Shown: piece by piece, positions 17,595 to 27,543 of the stretch
Layout: the number at the start of each line of letters is the position of its first letter
How positions within the stretch are numbered: the first letter of the stretch is position 1
Source: Streptomyces sp. NBC_00162
GTDB lineage: Bacteria > Actinomycetota > Actinomycetes > Streptomycetales > Streptomycetaceae
Assembly: GCF_024611995.1 (NCBI RefSeq)
Contig: NZ_CP102509.1
Span: forward strand, 7,254,001 to 7,318,000
DNA: 64,000 nucleotides
Direction: 5' to 3'
Position numbers and translations under genes: made by a program
Notes under the pieces: generated by a model
Seen by the model: the letters and a program-made list of their open reading frames with translations, nothing else
Database searches by the model: none
Told to the model about the DNA's origin: nothing

Positions 17595-18632
17595 CTAGCC
17601 GATCAGGCGGGAGCCGACGGACCGGCGCATGGCACGGGACTTGCGGAGGTCGTGGGTGACGTTGACCCGCTTGAGCCAGCGGTCCGTGCCGTCGTAGCGC
17701 GCCTCGAACGCACTGCGGCTGTGCACCACCCGGTGGTTGTTCATGAAGACACAACTCCCGGCCTCGAGCGGGCAGTCGGTCAGGCCGGCGTCGAGCAGCT
17801 TCGCCGCCGCCGCGAGGGCACGTACGGCCTCGGGGTCGTCCTCGGGCGCCGACATGTGTGTCGCGTCGAAGCACAGCAGGGGGTGGGCCCGGGAGCCGGT
17901 CAGCACGGGCACCGGGCCGAGCCCGTCGATGAGGCGCGCGATGTTCTCGAAGACCAGCCGGTCCTCGTCGGTGCGCACCGTGTTGTTCTCCGGCAGGTGC
18001 GACTTGTCGGGAACGATGTGGAACCGGCTCTGGAACAGGACGTCGAGGACGTCCTGCGGCAGTTCGGAGAAGTCCGCCTCCGCGACGGTCACCGGCACGG
18101 CGTCGGGGTTGCGCAGCGCCGACAGGATGATGTAGTCGGCGCGGTAGGGGTGGAAGGCGTCCTCGGTGTGCAGGGTCAGCGGTGTCTTGCTGCCCGTGCC
18201 GAGCAGCTCGTGCTCGTACTGGCGGATCGGGAACACGTCGTTGACCAGGTGCCCGTCCTGCTGCGTGGCCCAGCCGAAAGGTTCGCCGAGCAGCGAACCG
18301 TAGAGGAGGACGAGGATCTCCTCGGGCAGTTCGTGGTGGATCCGGGTCTCGTCCTTCCAGTGCGCGGGCGTGGGCCCGATGCGCTCGTCGTCCACGAGAT
18401 GGCCGTTGACCGCGCAGAAACCGCGGGCCTGGTCGAGGGAGAAGGCCCGCAGAAAGCGCCGGACCCGGACGGGCAGCTCGCCGGTGAGCAACGGCAGGTC
18501 CTGGAGCAGCCGTTCGTCGTCGGCCGCGCGGTACTGCCCGGCCAGGCGCAGGGTCAGTTCGGACACCTGCCGGGCCTCGGCCGCGGTCAGCCGCAGCTCT
18601 GTCCCGGTCCGGGGCTCGATAGACGTCGTCAT
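17595..18632 (-). CDS. VioC/GetI-like Fe(II)/2-oxoglutarate amino acid hydroxylase
   Basis: The 345-residue protein belongs to the clavaminate synthase-like family that hydroxylates arginine-type amino acids (VioC, OrfP, MppO). The facial triad is His155-x-Glu157 (LHTEDAFHP) and His304 (NNHRVVHSR), with candidate 2-oxoglutarate-binding arginines at 318 and 322. VioC has H168, E170 and H316, a similar spacing. In GE81112 synthesis GetI hydroxylates C4 of citrulline; the same role, on citrulline or its O-carbamoyl analogue, fits this cluster. The ATG at 18632 has GAGGAG seven bases upstream. It is last in the operon after the T-C and NRPS genes. Confidence 0.88.
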   Translation of the reverse strand: MTTSIEPRTGTELRLTAAEARQVSELTLRLAGQYRAADDERLLQDLPLLTGELPVRVRRFLRAFSLDQARGFCAVNGHLVDDERIGPTPAHWKDETRIHHELPEEILVLLYGSLLGEPFGWATQQDGHLVNDVFPIRQYEHELLGTGSKTPLTLHTEDAFHPYRADYIILSALRNPDAVPVTVAEADFSELPQDVLDVLFQSRFHIVPDKSHLPENNTVRTDEDRLVFENIARLIDGLGPVPVLTGSRAHPLLCFDATHMSAPEDDPEAVRALAAAAKLLDAGLTDCPLEAGSCVFMNNHRVVHSRSAFEARYDGTDRWLKRVNVTHDLRKSRAMRRSVGSRLIG

Positions 18633-18668
18633 GGTTGATCTCCTCATGTGCGGGGGCAACAGGTCGGG

Positions 18669-20309
18669 TCAGGCATCGAACCGGAAGCCGCCGAAGGCCC
18701 GGTGCTCCGGCGCCGCTTCGGGTTCGGGCTCCGCGGGGTCCCGCAGGAGGCGGGCCACTTCGTCTTCGAGCCGCAGGGCCATCCGCTCGGCGGTGTCCGC
18801 GGCGTAGCGCTCGGTGTCGTACTGGAGCCACAGCCGCATGCCGTCCGCGTGTTCCACGAACTGGAAGGACAGCTCGAACATGCCGACGCGCTGGGGTATC
18901 GGCCCGCCGCGCAGGGCGATCCCGTCCGGCGGACACGGTCCCGTGTCGATGCGGGGATACAGGGCCACCCACACGTCGAAGAACGGCGGCCGTCCGGGGG
19001 ACCGCGGTGGAGCGAGCGCCGCCACGAGCGTGTCGAAGGCCACCTCGCTGTGGTCCACCGCGTCCACCGTGCGCTGCGCGACCTGCTGGACGAGGTCGTC
19101 CGCGGAAATCCCGTCCCGGACTTCGAGCCGCAGCGGGACGGTCGCGACGTGGAAGCCGATCGCGTCGTTCGCACCGAGTCGGGCCCGCCGGTCCACGGGG
19201 GTGCCCAGGCAGATGTCGGTGCTGCCCGTGATCCCCGCCAAGGTACGGGCGACGGCGGCGGCCAGCGGTACGAACGAGCCCGCGTGGTGACGCCTGCCCA
19301 GGTGCGTCAGCTGTCGCAGCACGTCCGGGCCGATCTCCCGCACGGCGATGCCGGTGGCGCTGCCTGCCCGCTGCGTCCGCGGACCGCGCACCGGGAGGGG
19401 CAGCGGCGCCGGAGGGGGGAGTAGCACGCCACGCCAGTGGTCGAGCGCGGCCTCCTGATCGGTCGGGCGGTGAGCGGGCCGGTCCTCGGGCGGCCCGACG
19501 GCAGCCGGGTCCGCGTAGGCGGCCACGAGTTGCGTGGCGAGGACCTCCAGGCTGCGTCCGTCGCACACGAGGTGGTCCGCGAGCAGCAGGAGCGACCACC
19601 GGGCGTCGGCGCGCAGGAACAGGGTGGTCCGGGTGAGCGGACCGGCCGACGGGTCGAACGGCACTGCGAGGCGCTCGTCCACCAAGGAGTCGAACCGGGT
19701 CCCGGCCGGGTCGTCCCCGCGCAGGTCGATGACCTCCAGCGGCGGCAGGTCGGCGGTGACCAGCGCCCGCGGTTCGCCCTGGGCCTCGACGAAGACGGTG
19801 CGCAGCGCCGGGTGGCGCCGGCCCAGGCCGGCCCACGCCGCCGCCAGCCTGTCGATGTCCACGGCACCCTCGCCGTCCAGCAGACAGGGCACCGTGTAGG
19901 CCCCGGAGTCGCCGTCCCCGCGCTGCCGTTCGAGCCACAGCCAGCGCGTGGCTTCGGCGACTTCGGTTCCGGGCAGCGCGGTGGCGGGCTGTGGGCGCGA
20001 GGCGGAGGCGGACGGCTCGGCGGGTTCCACGGCTCCGGGGGCGAGTTCGGCCAGCCGGGCCGCGAGCAGTGCGGGCGAGGCGGCGTCGAAGATGTCCCGT
20101 ACGCGGACCCGCACGCCGAAGGCCACTTCCACGGCCACGGCGAGGTCCAGCGCGGACAGGCTGTGTCCGCCGGCGACGAAGAAGTCGGTGTCCGCAGTGA
20201 CGTCGTCCACTTCGAGTGTCGTGGCGAACAGCTCGCACAGCCGCTGGGTCAGGTCGGGTCCGGTCATGGCCGGGTCGTCCGTGTGCCTGAGGGCGGTGTC
20301 AGAAGTCAT
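18669..20309 (-). CDS. NRPS carrier-condensation (T-C) didomain protein
   Basis: The 546-residue protein opens with a carrier domain (residues 15-90; attachment Ser near 46 in FFVAGGHSLSALD) followed by a condensation domain (about 110-530). The C-domain motif reads DHLVCDG near 242: the first His of HHxxxDG is Asp, but the second, catalytic His and the Asp-Gly are kept. With no A domain it must be loaded in trans, most simply by the free A domain at 28356-29957. It would thus start the peptide with pipecolate and pass it to the next module. The ATG at 20309 overlaps the end of the upstream NRPS gene by 11 bases. Confidence 0.88.
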   Translation of the reverse strand: MTSDTALRHTDDPAMTGPDLTQRLCELFATTLEVDDVTADTDFFVAGGHSLSALDLAVAVEVAFGVRVRVRDIFDAASPALLAARLAELAPGAVEPAEPSASASRPQPATALPGTEVAEATRWLWLERQRGDGDSGAYTVPCLLDGEGAVDIDRLAAAWAGLGRRHPALRTVFVEAQGEPRALVTADLPPLEVIDLRGDDPAGTRFDSLVDERLAVPFDPSAGPLTRTTLFLRADARWSLLLLADHLVCDGRSLEVLATQLVAAYADPAAVGPPEDRPAHRPTDQEAALDHWRGVLLPPPAPLPLPVRGPRTQRAGSATGIAVREIGPDVLRQLTHLGRRHHAGSFVPLAAAVARTLAGITGSTDICLGTPVDRRARLGANDAIGFHVATVPLRLEVRDGISADDLVQQVAQRTVDAVDHSEVAFDTLVAALAPPRSPGRPPFFDVWVALYPRIDTGPCPPDGIALRGGPIPQRVGMFELSFQFVEHADGMRLWLQYDTERYAADTAERMALRLEDEVARLLRDPAEPEPEAAPEHRAFGGFRFDA

Positions 20310-23300
20310 AGTGTGTGTCGCTCCAAACAGGGCCGGGTGCGGACGGCTCGGGGGTCGGGGGCACGGTCGGTGACGGGAGCCCGGGGGGCGGTACGGGCCG
20401 GCCGGTGGCCAGGGTGTGCAGCACCGCGGCGACATGATCGGCGTAGGCGCCGGCCTCCGCCTCCTCGAGCAGGTTGTCGTCGTAGGTGAGGTCGAGGTGC
20501 AGGGTGTCGCCCTTGATGCGTGCGTACAGCCAGAGGTCACTGGTCGCGGGCAGGTCGTTCGCCGGCAGGTCCTCGACCACGTGGCTCTCGGGGCCCAGGC
20601 CCGCGTTCTCCCAGCTCACGCCCAGGTCGAGCAGCAGGCTGCGGCCGGGTGCCGCGCGCAGCGCCAGCCGCTGGGCGAGCACGTCGAAGGGCAGCCGGGA
20701 GTGTTCGTAGGCCTCGAGGATCCCGATCTGGACCCGGGGCAGCAACTCGCGTCCGGTCACCGCGTCGTCCAGCGTGACCCGTAGGGGCACCGCGTTGGCC
20801 AGGTAGCCGATCAGGGCGTCTGCCTCGGGCCGGTGGCGGAGTCCCGCGGCGAAACCGACGACGAGGTCGGTGGCCCGGGTGTGCTGGTGCACGGTGAGGG
20901 CGAACGCGGTGACCACCTGCGCGAACGGGGTCGCGGGGGCGCCGTTGAGTACGTCTGCGGGCAGGGACCGGTGAACCTGTCCGGTCCGGCCCCGGCGGCT
21001 GCGGCGGCGGGCCGGGTCCACGGGATCGGGCCCTTCCGCGACGCCGCTCAGCCGCTCCCGCCAGAACTCCAGCTGGCGCTCCGCCTCGGGACCGGCCAGC
21101 CACTCCTGCTCCTCGCGGACCCACTCCTGGTAGCTGTAGGGGAGTCGGGGGAGTCGCGGCGGTTCGCCCGCGACGGCCTGCTCGTACGCGGTGAACAGGT
21201 CGCTCAGCAGCACGTCGACGCTCGCGCCGTCGTAGATCAGGTGGTGTGCGGTGACAGTGAGCAGATCACCGCCGACGGGCCCCGCGAGCAGCCGCACCTC
21301 GAACAGCGGCGCCTTGTCGAGGGCGAAGCCGACCCGCCGGGCGTCTTGCAGTGCGGCCGCGACTTCCGGCCCGGAGGGGTCCGCGCCGGGCAGATCCACC
21401 ACGACCAGCGGTGCGCCGTACGGCAGCCGGTCCAGCACGGTCAGCTCCGCGTCCGTTCCCCGGGGCAGGACCTGCGCGCGCAGCATGTCCTGGCGCTCGA
21501 CCACGGCATCGAGGGCGCTGCGGAGTGCGCCGGCATCGATCCGGCGGCCCAGCCGTACGAGGTCGGAGATGATGAAGGTGTCCGAGCCCGCCCACCGTGA
21601 GGTCAGCCAGACGCGGCGCTGTGCCCGGGACAGCGGCAGGAACCCGCCCTCCGAGGACGGCCCCGCGACCGGGCCCCGCTCCGCTGCGGGGTTCGCCGAC
21701 TGCCCTTCCAGTGCCGCGGTGAGTGTGGCCACGGTCTGGAAGGTGAAGACGGTGCGCACCTTGACGTGCAGGGCGTGCGCGATGCGCGCGGCGGTCAGAC
21801 TGTGGCCGCCCAGCTCGAACAGGTTTGCGTCCGGGTCCGTGACGGGACGCTCCAGAATCTGCGCCCACACGTCGGCCACGTGCTGCTCGGCCGGGGTGAA
21901 CGGCCGGGCGGCAGCGGGGGATTCCGCGGCGGCCAGGGCCTCGTCCGGCGCGGGCAGCGCCCGGCGGTCGAGTTTGCCGCCCGCGGCCACCGGGAGGGCG
22001 GGCAGGTACACGAAGGCGGCGGGCATCATGTAGGCGGGCAGCCGTTCCGCGAGGTGCCGGCGGAGCGCCGCCGAGTCCGCCTCACCGACCACGTAGGCGA
22101 CCAGCCGTGGTTCGGCGCCGGTGGTCGGGAGCACGGCTGCGTTGCGCAGACCGGGGGCTTCGGCGAGGACCGCGGCCACCTCGTTCGGCTCGACCCGGTT
22201 GCCCCGGATCTTGAGCTGGTCGTCGGCCCGGCCCAGGTACTCCAGGCGTCCGTCGGGCAGCCGTCGGGCCAGGTCGCCGGTGCGGTACATGCGCTCTCCC
22301 GGGCGTACCCGGCTGGTCACGAAGCGGGCGGAGGTCAGCTCGGGGTCGCCGAGGTAGCCGCGGGCCAGGCCCGCTCCGCCGATGCACAGTTCGCCCGGAG
22401 CGCCCAGCGGCACCAGCCGGCCCCGCTCGTCGAGCAGGTCCACCCACTTGCCGGGCAGCGGGCGGCCGATCGAGGCGTCACCGGAAGCCGTCCCGGACCG
22501 GGTATCCGGCGTGCCGGGGGCCCCTGTCACGTCCACCGGCTCCACCGTGGTCACCACACTGTCCTCGGCCGGGCCGTACTCGTTGAACAGCAGTACGCCG
22601 GGGAGGAGTTCGGCATGCCGGGCGGCGAGCGCCCGGGTGACCCGCTCCCCGCCGAGCACGACCTCGCGCACCTCGCGGAACGCCGGGCCGACCTCGTCGA
22701 GCAGCATCTGGTAGAGACTCGGCACGAGCAGCACATGGCGGATCGGGTGCTGCCGCACGACCGCGGCCACATCCTCCGGCGTGAGCAGCTGCTCCCGGGT
22801 GACGATCACCATGGGTGCGCCCGAACCGAGCGCGCTGAACACGTCGGCGATGCCGGCGTCGGCGTGGATCGGATCGACCTGGAGGACCGCCCCACCGGCA
22901 TCGAGGCCGTAGTGGTCGATGCGGAAGCGGACGGAGTTGACTATCCCGCGGTGCTCCACCATGACGCCCTTGGGTGTTCCGGTGGAGCCGGAGGTGTACA
23001 CCACGTACGCGAGGTCGGCGGGGTGGAGCGGTCGTGGCTCGTCCCGGACCGCGGCGGCCTCGGGCGCGTCGCCGACGGTCACCGTGGGCAGGCCCTCGGC
23101 GGCCGTGGTCCGCGTGAAGTCCGCCGACGTGACGGCGGCGACCGCCCCGCTGTCGCGGAGCACCCGCGCCAGCCGGGCCGGCGACTGCTGCGGATCGAGG
23201 GGAAGGAACGCCGAACCGGTCTTGAGTACGGCGAGCAACGCGACCGGCATCCACTCGGAACGCTCGCACAGCACCGCGACCACGCGGTCGGGGCCGGTCG

Positions 23301-26300
23301 GCGCCACCGCCGCGATCCGGGCGGCCAGGGCATCGGCCCGGCGGTCCAGTTCGCGGTAGGTCAGGACACGGTCGCCGCAGACGACCGCCCGGCCCTCGGG
23401 CGCGCGCCGCACCTGGGCGAGTACGAGGTCGAGGAGCGTGCCCGCGGAGCCTTCGGCAGAGGCGCTCTCCCCGGTACCGGCCGCTATGAGCGCGGCCCGC
23501 TGTGCGTCGGGCAGCAGGGGGGCCGTGCCGACGGGGGCCTCGGGGGCGTCCGCCAGCGCGGTCAGGAGGCGGTCCAGCTGGCCGGCGAGCCGGTGCGCGG
23601 TCCCCGCGTCCAGTACGTCCTCGCGGTAGGTGACAGCCACCTCGATCGGACGGTCCGGGCCGGGTTCGCTGAAGGCGAAGGAGAGGTCGAACCCTTCCGC
23701 GCCGCTGTCCAGCCGGATGTGTTCGACCGCCGGGCCCTCCTCGGTGCCCAGCGGGTCCGTACCGGAGACGGAGGCCTCGACCAGCACGTCGAAGAGCGGA
23801 TTGCGTCCCGTGATCCGTTCGCGCCCCATCGCCTCCACGAGGTTCTCGAACGGGTACTCCTCGTGGGCGCGGACCTCCTGCGCGTGCGCCGCCACCGCGG
23901 CGACCACATCGGTGAAACCGAGCTCCGGCGCGATCGCGGTGCGCAGCGCCACGGTGTTGACGAACAGCCCCACCGAGTCGGCCAGTTCGGGACGGTCACG
24001 GCCCGAGACGACCGTGCCCAGCACGATGTCGCCGGCCCCGCTCCAGCGCAGCAGAAGGACACGGACGGCGGCCACCATCGCCGTGAACGAGGTGGTGCCG
24101 AGCCGCCGGCACAGGTCCTGCACGGACCGGGTCGTGCCTTCGCCGAGCGTCAGCCGGACCGTGCCCGCCGCCGAACTGCGCTCCGTCGGCCGGTGACGGT
24201 CGAGCGGCAGGTCCACGCTCGGCGCGCCGTCCAGGGTGCGCCGCCAGAACGCGCTGCTCTGCGCGTCGTCCCCGCGGGCGTGCTCACCGAGCGCGTACGC
24301 ACCGTACTGAGTGGGCTCCGGTACCTGCTGCCTGCCGTTCAGGAACCGCTGGAGGTCGCGCAGGATCACCGCGAACGACCAGCCGTCGCAGACGCTGTGA
24401 TGAACGGACAGCAGGAGCGTGCCGCCGGGGCGCCCGTCCTCGACGATCCAGTGGGCACGCAGCAGGGGACCCTCGGCCGGGTCGAACACGTGGCGCTGCT
24501 CCGCATCGGCGATGCGCCGCAGCAGACCGGCGGCGCCCTCGGCGCCCGCCCGGTGGACCCGCAGCCCGGGCCGGGCCCGCTCGGGAGCCAGCACGATCTG
24601 GCGCAGGCCGTCGGGGTCGGCGTGGAACACGGTGCGCAGGGCCTGGTGCCTGCGGACCGTCCGCTCCAGCGCTTGCGCCACGTCGGCCGCCTCGTGGGCG
24701 CCGGGCAGCCGGAAGGCCTCCACCATGTTGTACGGGCGCACTTCCCCGCCCTCGTACTGTTCGAGGAACCACATCCGGCGCTGGGCGTTGCTCGCGGGGA
24801 CGGGGTCCGGGGCATCGGGCCACGGCGTCCGGGGGGCGGCGTCCGCAGATCCGTCGGCCGCGGCGCGGCGCAGCAGCGCGCCGAGCCCTTCGGGAGTGCG
24901 GGCGGTGAACACGTCGCGGACGGTGATCACGCCGCCGCCGGCAGCCGCGCCGAGCCGGCCCGCGAGGACGGCGGCGGTGAGGCTGTGGCCGCCCGCCGCG
25001 AAGAGGTCCTCGTCCCCGGCGCGCGGCGCGGCGCCGAGCACGTCGGCCCAGATCCGGGCGGCGGTGCGGTCGGCTTCGTCGGCAGACTGCCAGACCTGCC
25101 CGTCCAGGCTCGCCACATGGGCCAGGATGGCCACGCGGTCGATCTTGCCGTGCAGGGTGACGGGCAGCTCGTCGAGTCGCAGGATGCGGCCCGGGACCAT
25201 GTAGCCGGGCAGGCGCAGCTCCAGCCGGCGGCGTACGTCGGCCGGTTCGAGACCCTGGTCCGAGGTGTAGACGGCCACGACTGCCGGCGGTCCCGCGGGG
25301 GCGGTGAAGGGGAGGACCGTGGCGGCGACGATGCCCGGGACGGCGCTGAGGGACGCCTCCACCTCGCCGAGCTCGACCCGGTTGCCGTGGATCTGGATCT
25401 GGTTGTCCCGGCGGCCCAGGAAGACCAGCTCGCCCCGGCGGTTCCAGCGGCCGAAGTCGCCGGTCCGGAACACCCGGACGCCGGGATGCGCGGGGAGCTC
25501 GCAGAAGCGCCCCGGGCCGGTCGGTTCGTCATCGGCGTAGCCACGGGCCACGCCGGGGCCGAGCACGTGGATCTCGCCGGGGATGCCGGGCGGCGCGTGG
25601 TCCCCGTGCGGGGTGAGCACCAGCACGCCGAAGCCCTCGGTGGGCCTGCCGACCGGGACGGCGGTCAACTCGGGGAAGGCCGATCCGGGGCAGGTGAAGG
25701 TGGTCGCCTCGATGGTGGCCTCGGTGGGCCCGTACAGGTTGCCGAAGGTGCCCACGCGCAGTCGGTCCGCCAGCCGGGGCAGGAGCCCCGCCGGGATCTC
25801 GTCGCCGCCCAGCAGGCAGATGCGGACTTCTTCGGCGGCTCCGGCGGGCAGCCCTTCGGCCATCACGGCGAGCAGGGAGGGAACACAGTTGATGACGTTC
25901 ACGCGCAGGCGTCGCGTCGCCGCCCAGAACTCCGGGGGCGAGAGCGTCTGGGGTGAGTCCATGACCACCACGCAGCCGCCCGCGGCGAGCGTCGTGAAGA
26001 TCTGGTACGTCAGGGCGTCGGAGGTCACCGCCGACAGCAGGGCGCACCGGCTCTCCTCGTCGAAACCGAGGAGCCGCCCCGAGGCGAGGGTCTTGTGGGC
26101 GAGCTGACGGTGGGTGAGCGCCACCGGGCGGGGGAGGCCGGTCGATCCGGAGGTGAAGAAGAGGATGGCTTCGTCTTCGGGATCCGGTCCGGCCGCCGCA
26201 CCCGGGCCGTCGGCGGTGGCCAGGGCCTGCGGGGACACCACCGGGAGGTCCGTTTGTCCGGGCAGTTCGTCCTCTGCGGAGATGACGCAGACGGCCCCGC

Positions 26301-27345
26301 TCAGGCGCAGCTGACGGGCGACCCTCGCCGGCGGGTGCGAGGGGTCGAGGGGAACCATCGAGGCGCCCGCCCGCAGTACCGCCAGCACCGCCAGCACGAG
26401 TTCGGGGCTCTTGGGCAGCAGCAGCGCGACCCGGTCGCCCGGCTTCACACCGTGGTCGAGGGTGAGCGACCGCGCGGCGCGCGACGAGCGCAGCGCCAGG
26501 TCCCGGTGGCTCCACACCACGGTGCCGTCGGACACCGCCTCGCGGTCCGGGAAGCGGTCCGCGGAGTCGTCGACGATGCCGGTGAGGGTCGCGTCGGCGA
26601 AGTCCGCCACGACCGGCAGGCCCGACCACCGCTCCAGTTCGGCGCGCTGTGCGGGACCGAGGACGTCCAGCTCCGTGACCGGCCGCCGAGGTGAGCGGCC
26701 GAGTTCCTCGAGGGCGGCCGCCGTGCAGCGAAGAAGGGCTGCCGCGGCCACCGGAAGCTCGCCGTCCGCCTCGGCGGTCAGGGTCAGCCGACCGCCTGCC
26801 CGACGCAGGGTCAGGCACAGGCCGACAGGCTCCAGCAGCTTGCCGCCCGCCTCCTCGCACACGACGCCGAGCCGGCCGAGAGCACGGCCCACGGGCACAC
26901 CGGCGAGCGCCAGTCGGGAGGCGACCGCCTCCCGGTCGGGCCAGGCGAGGGGCAGGGCGGACTCGAGTTCGGTGTGCAGCGCCATCAGGAAGGCCGAGGC
27001 CGGTGCCGCGCGGTCGAGGGGAGCGCAGAGCGCGAGCTCGCGTGGCACCGCGTCCGCGCCGGTCCCCGTGCCCGCCCCGGGCGACGGGGTGGGCACGGGC
27101 ACCAGGACCACATGCCGGGGTTCCCCGTCGAGGGCGGCCAGCGCGAGCCGGGTGGCCGCGACGGTCAGGAGCAGGAGGCCGGTCGCGTCGCCTCCCGACA
27201 GGGCGTCCAGCCGCTCGGTCACCGCGGGTTCCAGGACGCATTCCGGTGTGGCTCCGTCCGGGGACACGACATCCAGGAACGGAACTCCGCGGCCGGCCGC
27301 CAACCGGGCGAGCCAGGATTCACTCAGGGCATTGTCACTCAGCAT
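20299..27345 (-). CDS. two-module NRPS: partial C, A-T-C-A-T-C
   Basis: The 2348-residue synthetase has a degenerate half condensation region (1-230), A1 (about 240-740) and T1 (FAAGGHSLTAA near 785). Then come C1 with HHSVCDG near 981, A2 (about 1340-1810, YVVYTSGSTGTPKG near 1445), T2 (ELGGHSLTAAR near 1844) and C2 with HHLIYDG near 2033 at the C-terminus. Hand-read codes are D-A-Y-N-L-G-L-I-E-K for A1 and D-A-A-L-V-G-E-V-V-K for A2; the latter shares L278, E322 and V330 with histidine codes. It ends in a C domain, so the last amino acid must be supplied by a separate A-T protein. No epimerisation or thioesterase domain is present. The ATG at 27345 faces a divergent oxygenase gene. Confidence 0.93.
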   Translation of the reverse strand: MLSDNALSESWLARLAAGRGVPFLDVVSPDGATPECVLEPAVTERLDALSGGDATGLLLLTVAATRLALAALDGEPRHVVLVPVPTPSPGAGTGTGADAVPRELALCAPLDRAAPASAFLMALHTELESALPLAWPDREAVASRLALAGVPVGRALGRLGVVCEEAGGKLLEPVGLCLTLRRAGGRLTLTAEADGELPVAAAALLRCTAAALEELGRSPRRPVTELDVLGPAQRAELERWSGLPVVADFADATLTGIVDDSADRFPDREAVSDGTVVWSHRDLALRSSRAARSLTLDHGVKPGDRVALLLPKSPELVLAVLAVLRAGASMVPLDPSHPPARVARQLRLSGAVCVISAEDELPGQTDLPVVSPQALATADGPGAAAGPDPEDEAILFFTSGSTGLPRPVALTHRQLAHKTLASGRLLGFDEESRCALLSAVTSDALTYQIFTTLAAGGCVVVMDSPQTLSPPEFWAATRRLRVNVINCVPSLLAVMAEGLPAGAAEEVRICLLGGDEIPAGLLPRLADRLRVGTFGNLYGPTEATIEATTFTCPGSAFPELTAVPVGRPTEGFGVLVLTPHGDHAPPGIPGEIHVLGPGVARGYADDEPTGPGRFCELPAHPGVRVFRTGDFGRWNRRGELVFLGRRDNQIQIHGNRVELGEVEASLSAVPGIVAATVLPFTAPAGPPAVVAVYTSDQGLEPADVRRRLELRLPGYMVPGRILRLDELPVTLHGKIDRVAILAHVASLDGQVWQSADEADRTAARIWADVLGAAPRAGDEDLFAAGGHSLTAAVLAGRLGAAAGGGVITVRDVFTARTPEGLGALLRRAAADGSADAAPRTPWPDAPDPVPASNAQRRMWFLEQYEGGEVRPYNMVEAFRLPGAHEAADVAQALERTVRRHQALRTVFHADPDGLRQIVLAPERARPGLRVHRAGAEGAAGLLRRIADAEQRHVFDPAEGPLLRAHWIVEDGRPGGTLLLSVHHSVCDGWSFAVILRDLQRFLNGRQQVPEPTQYGAYALGEHARGDDAQSSAFWRRTLDGAPSVDLPLDRHRPTERSSAAGTVRLTLGEGTTRSVQDLCRRLGTTSFTAMVAAVRVLLLRWSGAGDIVLGTVVSGRDRPELADSVGLFVNTVALRTAIAPELGFTDVVAAVAAHAQEVRAHEEYPFENLVEAMGRERITGRNPLFDVLVEASVSGTDPLGTEEGPAVEHIRLDSGAEGFDLSFAFSEPGPDRPIEVAVTYREDVLDAGTAHRLAGQLDRLLTALADAPEAPVGTAPLLPDAQRAALIAAGTGESASAEGSAGTLLDLVLAQVRRAPEGRAVVCGDRVLTYRELDRRADALAARIAAVAPTGPDRVVAVLCERSEWMPVALLAVLKTGSAFLPLDPQQSPARLARVLRDSGAVAAVTSADFTRTTAAEGLPTVTVGDAPEAAAVRDEPRPLHPADLAYVVYTSGSTGTPKGVMVEHRGIVNSVRFRIDHYGLDAGGAVLQVDPIHADAGIADVFSALGSGAPMVIVTREQLLTPEDVAAVVRQHPIRHVLLVPSLYQMLLDEVGPAFREVREVVLGGERVTRALAARHAELLPGVLLFNEYGPAEDSVVTTVEPVDVTGAPGTPDTRSGTASGDASIGRPLPGKWVDLLDERGRLVPLGAPGELCIGGAGLARGYLGDPELTSARFVTSRVRPGERMYRTGDLARRLPDGRLEYLGRADDQLKIRGNRVEPNEVAAVLAEAPGLRNAAVLPTTGAEPRLVAYVVGEADSAALRRHLAERLPAYMMPAAFVYLPALPVAAGGKLDRRALPAPDEALAAAESPAAARPFTPAEQHVADVWAQILERPVTDPDANLFELGGHSLTAARIAHALHVKVRTVFTFQTVATLTAALEGQSANPAAERGPVAGPSSEGGFLPLSRAQRRVWLTSRWAGSDTFIISDLVRLGRRIDAGALRSALDAVVERQDMLRAQVLPRGTDAELTVLDRLPYGAPLVVVDLPGADPSGPEVAAALQDARRVGFALDKAPLFEVRLLAGPVGGDLLTVTAHHLIYDGASVDVLLSDLFTAYEQAVAGEPPRLPRLPYSYQEWVREEQEWLAGPEAERQLEFWRERLSGVAEGPDPVDPARRRSRRGRTGQVHRSLPADVLNGAPATPFAQVVTAFALTVHQHTRATDLVVGFAAGLRHRPEADALIGYLANAVPLRVTLDDAVTGRELLPRVQIGILEAYEHSRLPFDVLAQRLALRAAPGRSLLLDLGVSWENAGLGPESHVVEDLPANDLPATSDLWLYARIKGDTLHLDLTYDDNLLEEAEAGAYADHVAAVLHTLATGRPVPPPGLPSPTVPPTPEPSAPGPVWSDTHYDF

Positions 27346-27543
27346 TTTGTACGCTCACCCAATACCTTCGATGGTTCTGAAGAACTTGACGGCACCTTAA
27401 GATCCTGCGCAAGGGAAATGAGTCTTGTCAATCATGAATCCGATGCCTACAGTCGACCATTGCCCTCACTTCCTCCGGTCGTTATGATTGCCGATCATCG
27501 ACGTCCGGCACCACGATCCACCCACCAACCGACGGGATCTCGC
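27346..27543. promoter_or_regulatory. divergent promoter region between NRPS and proline-hydroxylase-like genes
   Basis: This 198-base spacer separates two divergent biosynthetic genes and is visibly AT-richer than the coding DNA beside it, so it must hold both promoters. I could not fix individual -35/-10 pairs with confidence. Confidence 0.5.

Noticed and set aside
16507..20238. Long minus-strand frame across the convergent operon ends
   Set aside because: It crosses the 25-bp terminator and several real genes and has shadow composition.
21766..25956. 1396-codon plus-strand open frame opposite the large NRPS
   Set aside because: High-GC codon bias opens the antisense frame; its product is Gly/Arg/His-rich low-complexity sequence without domains, while the minus strand has full NRPS motifs.
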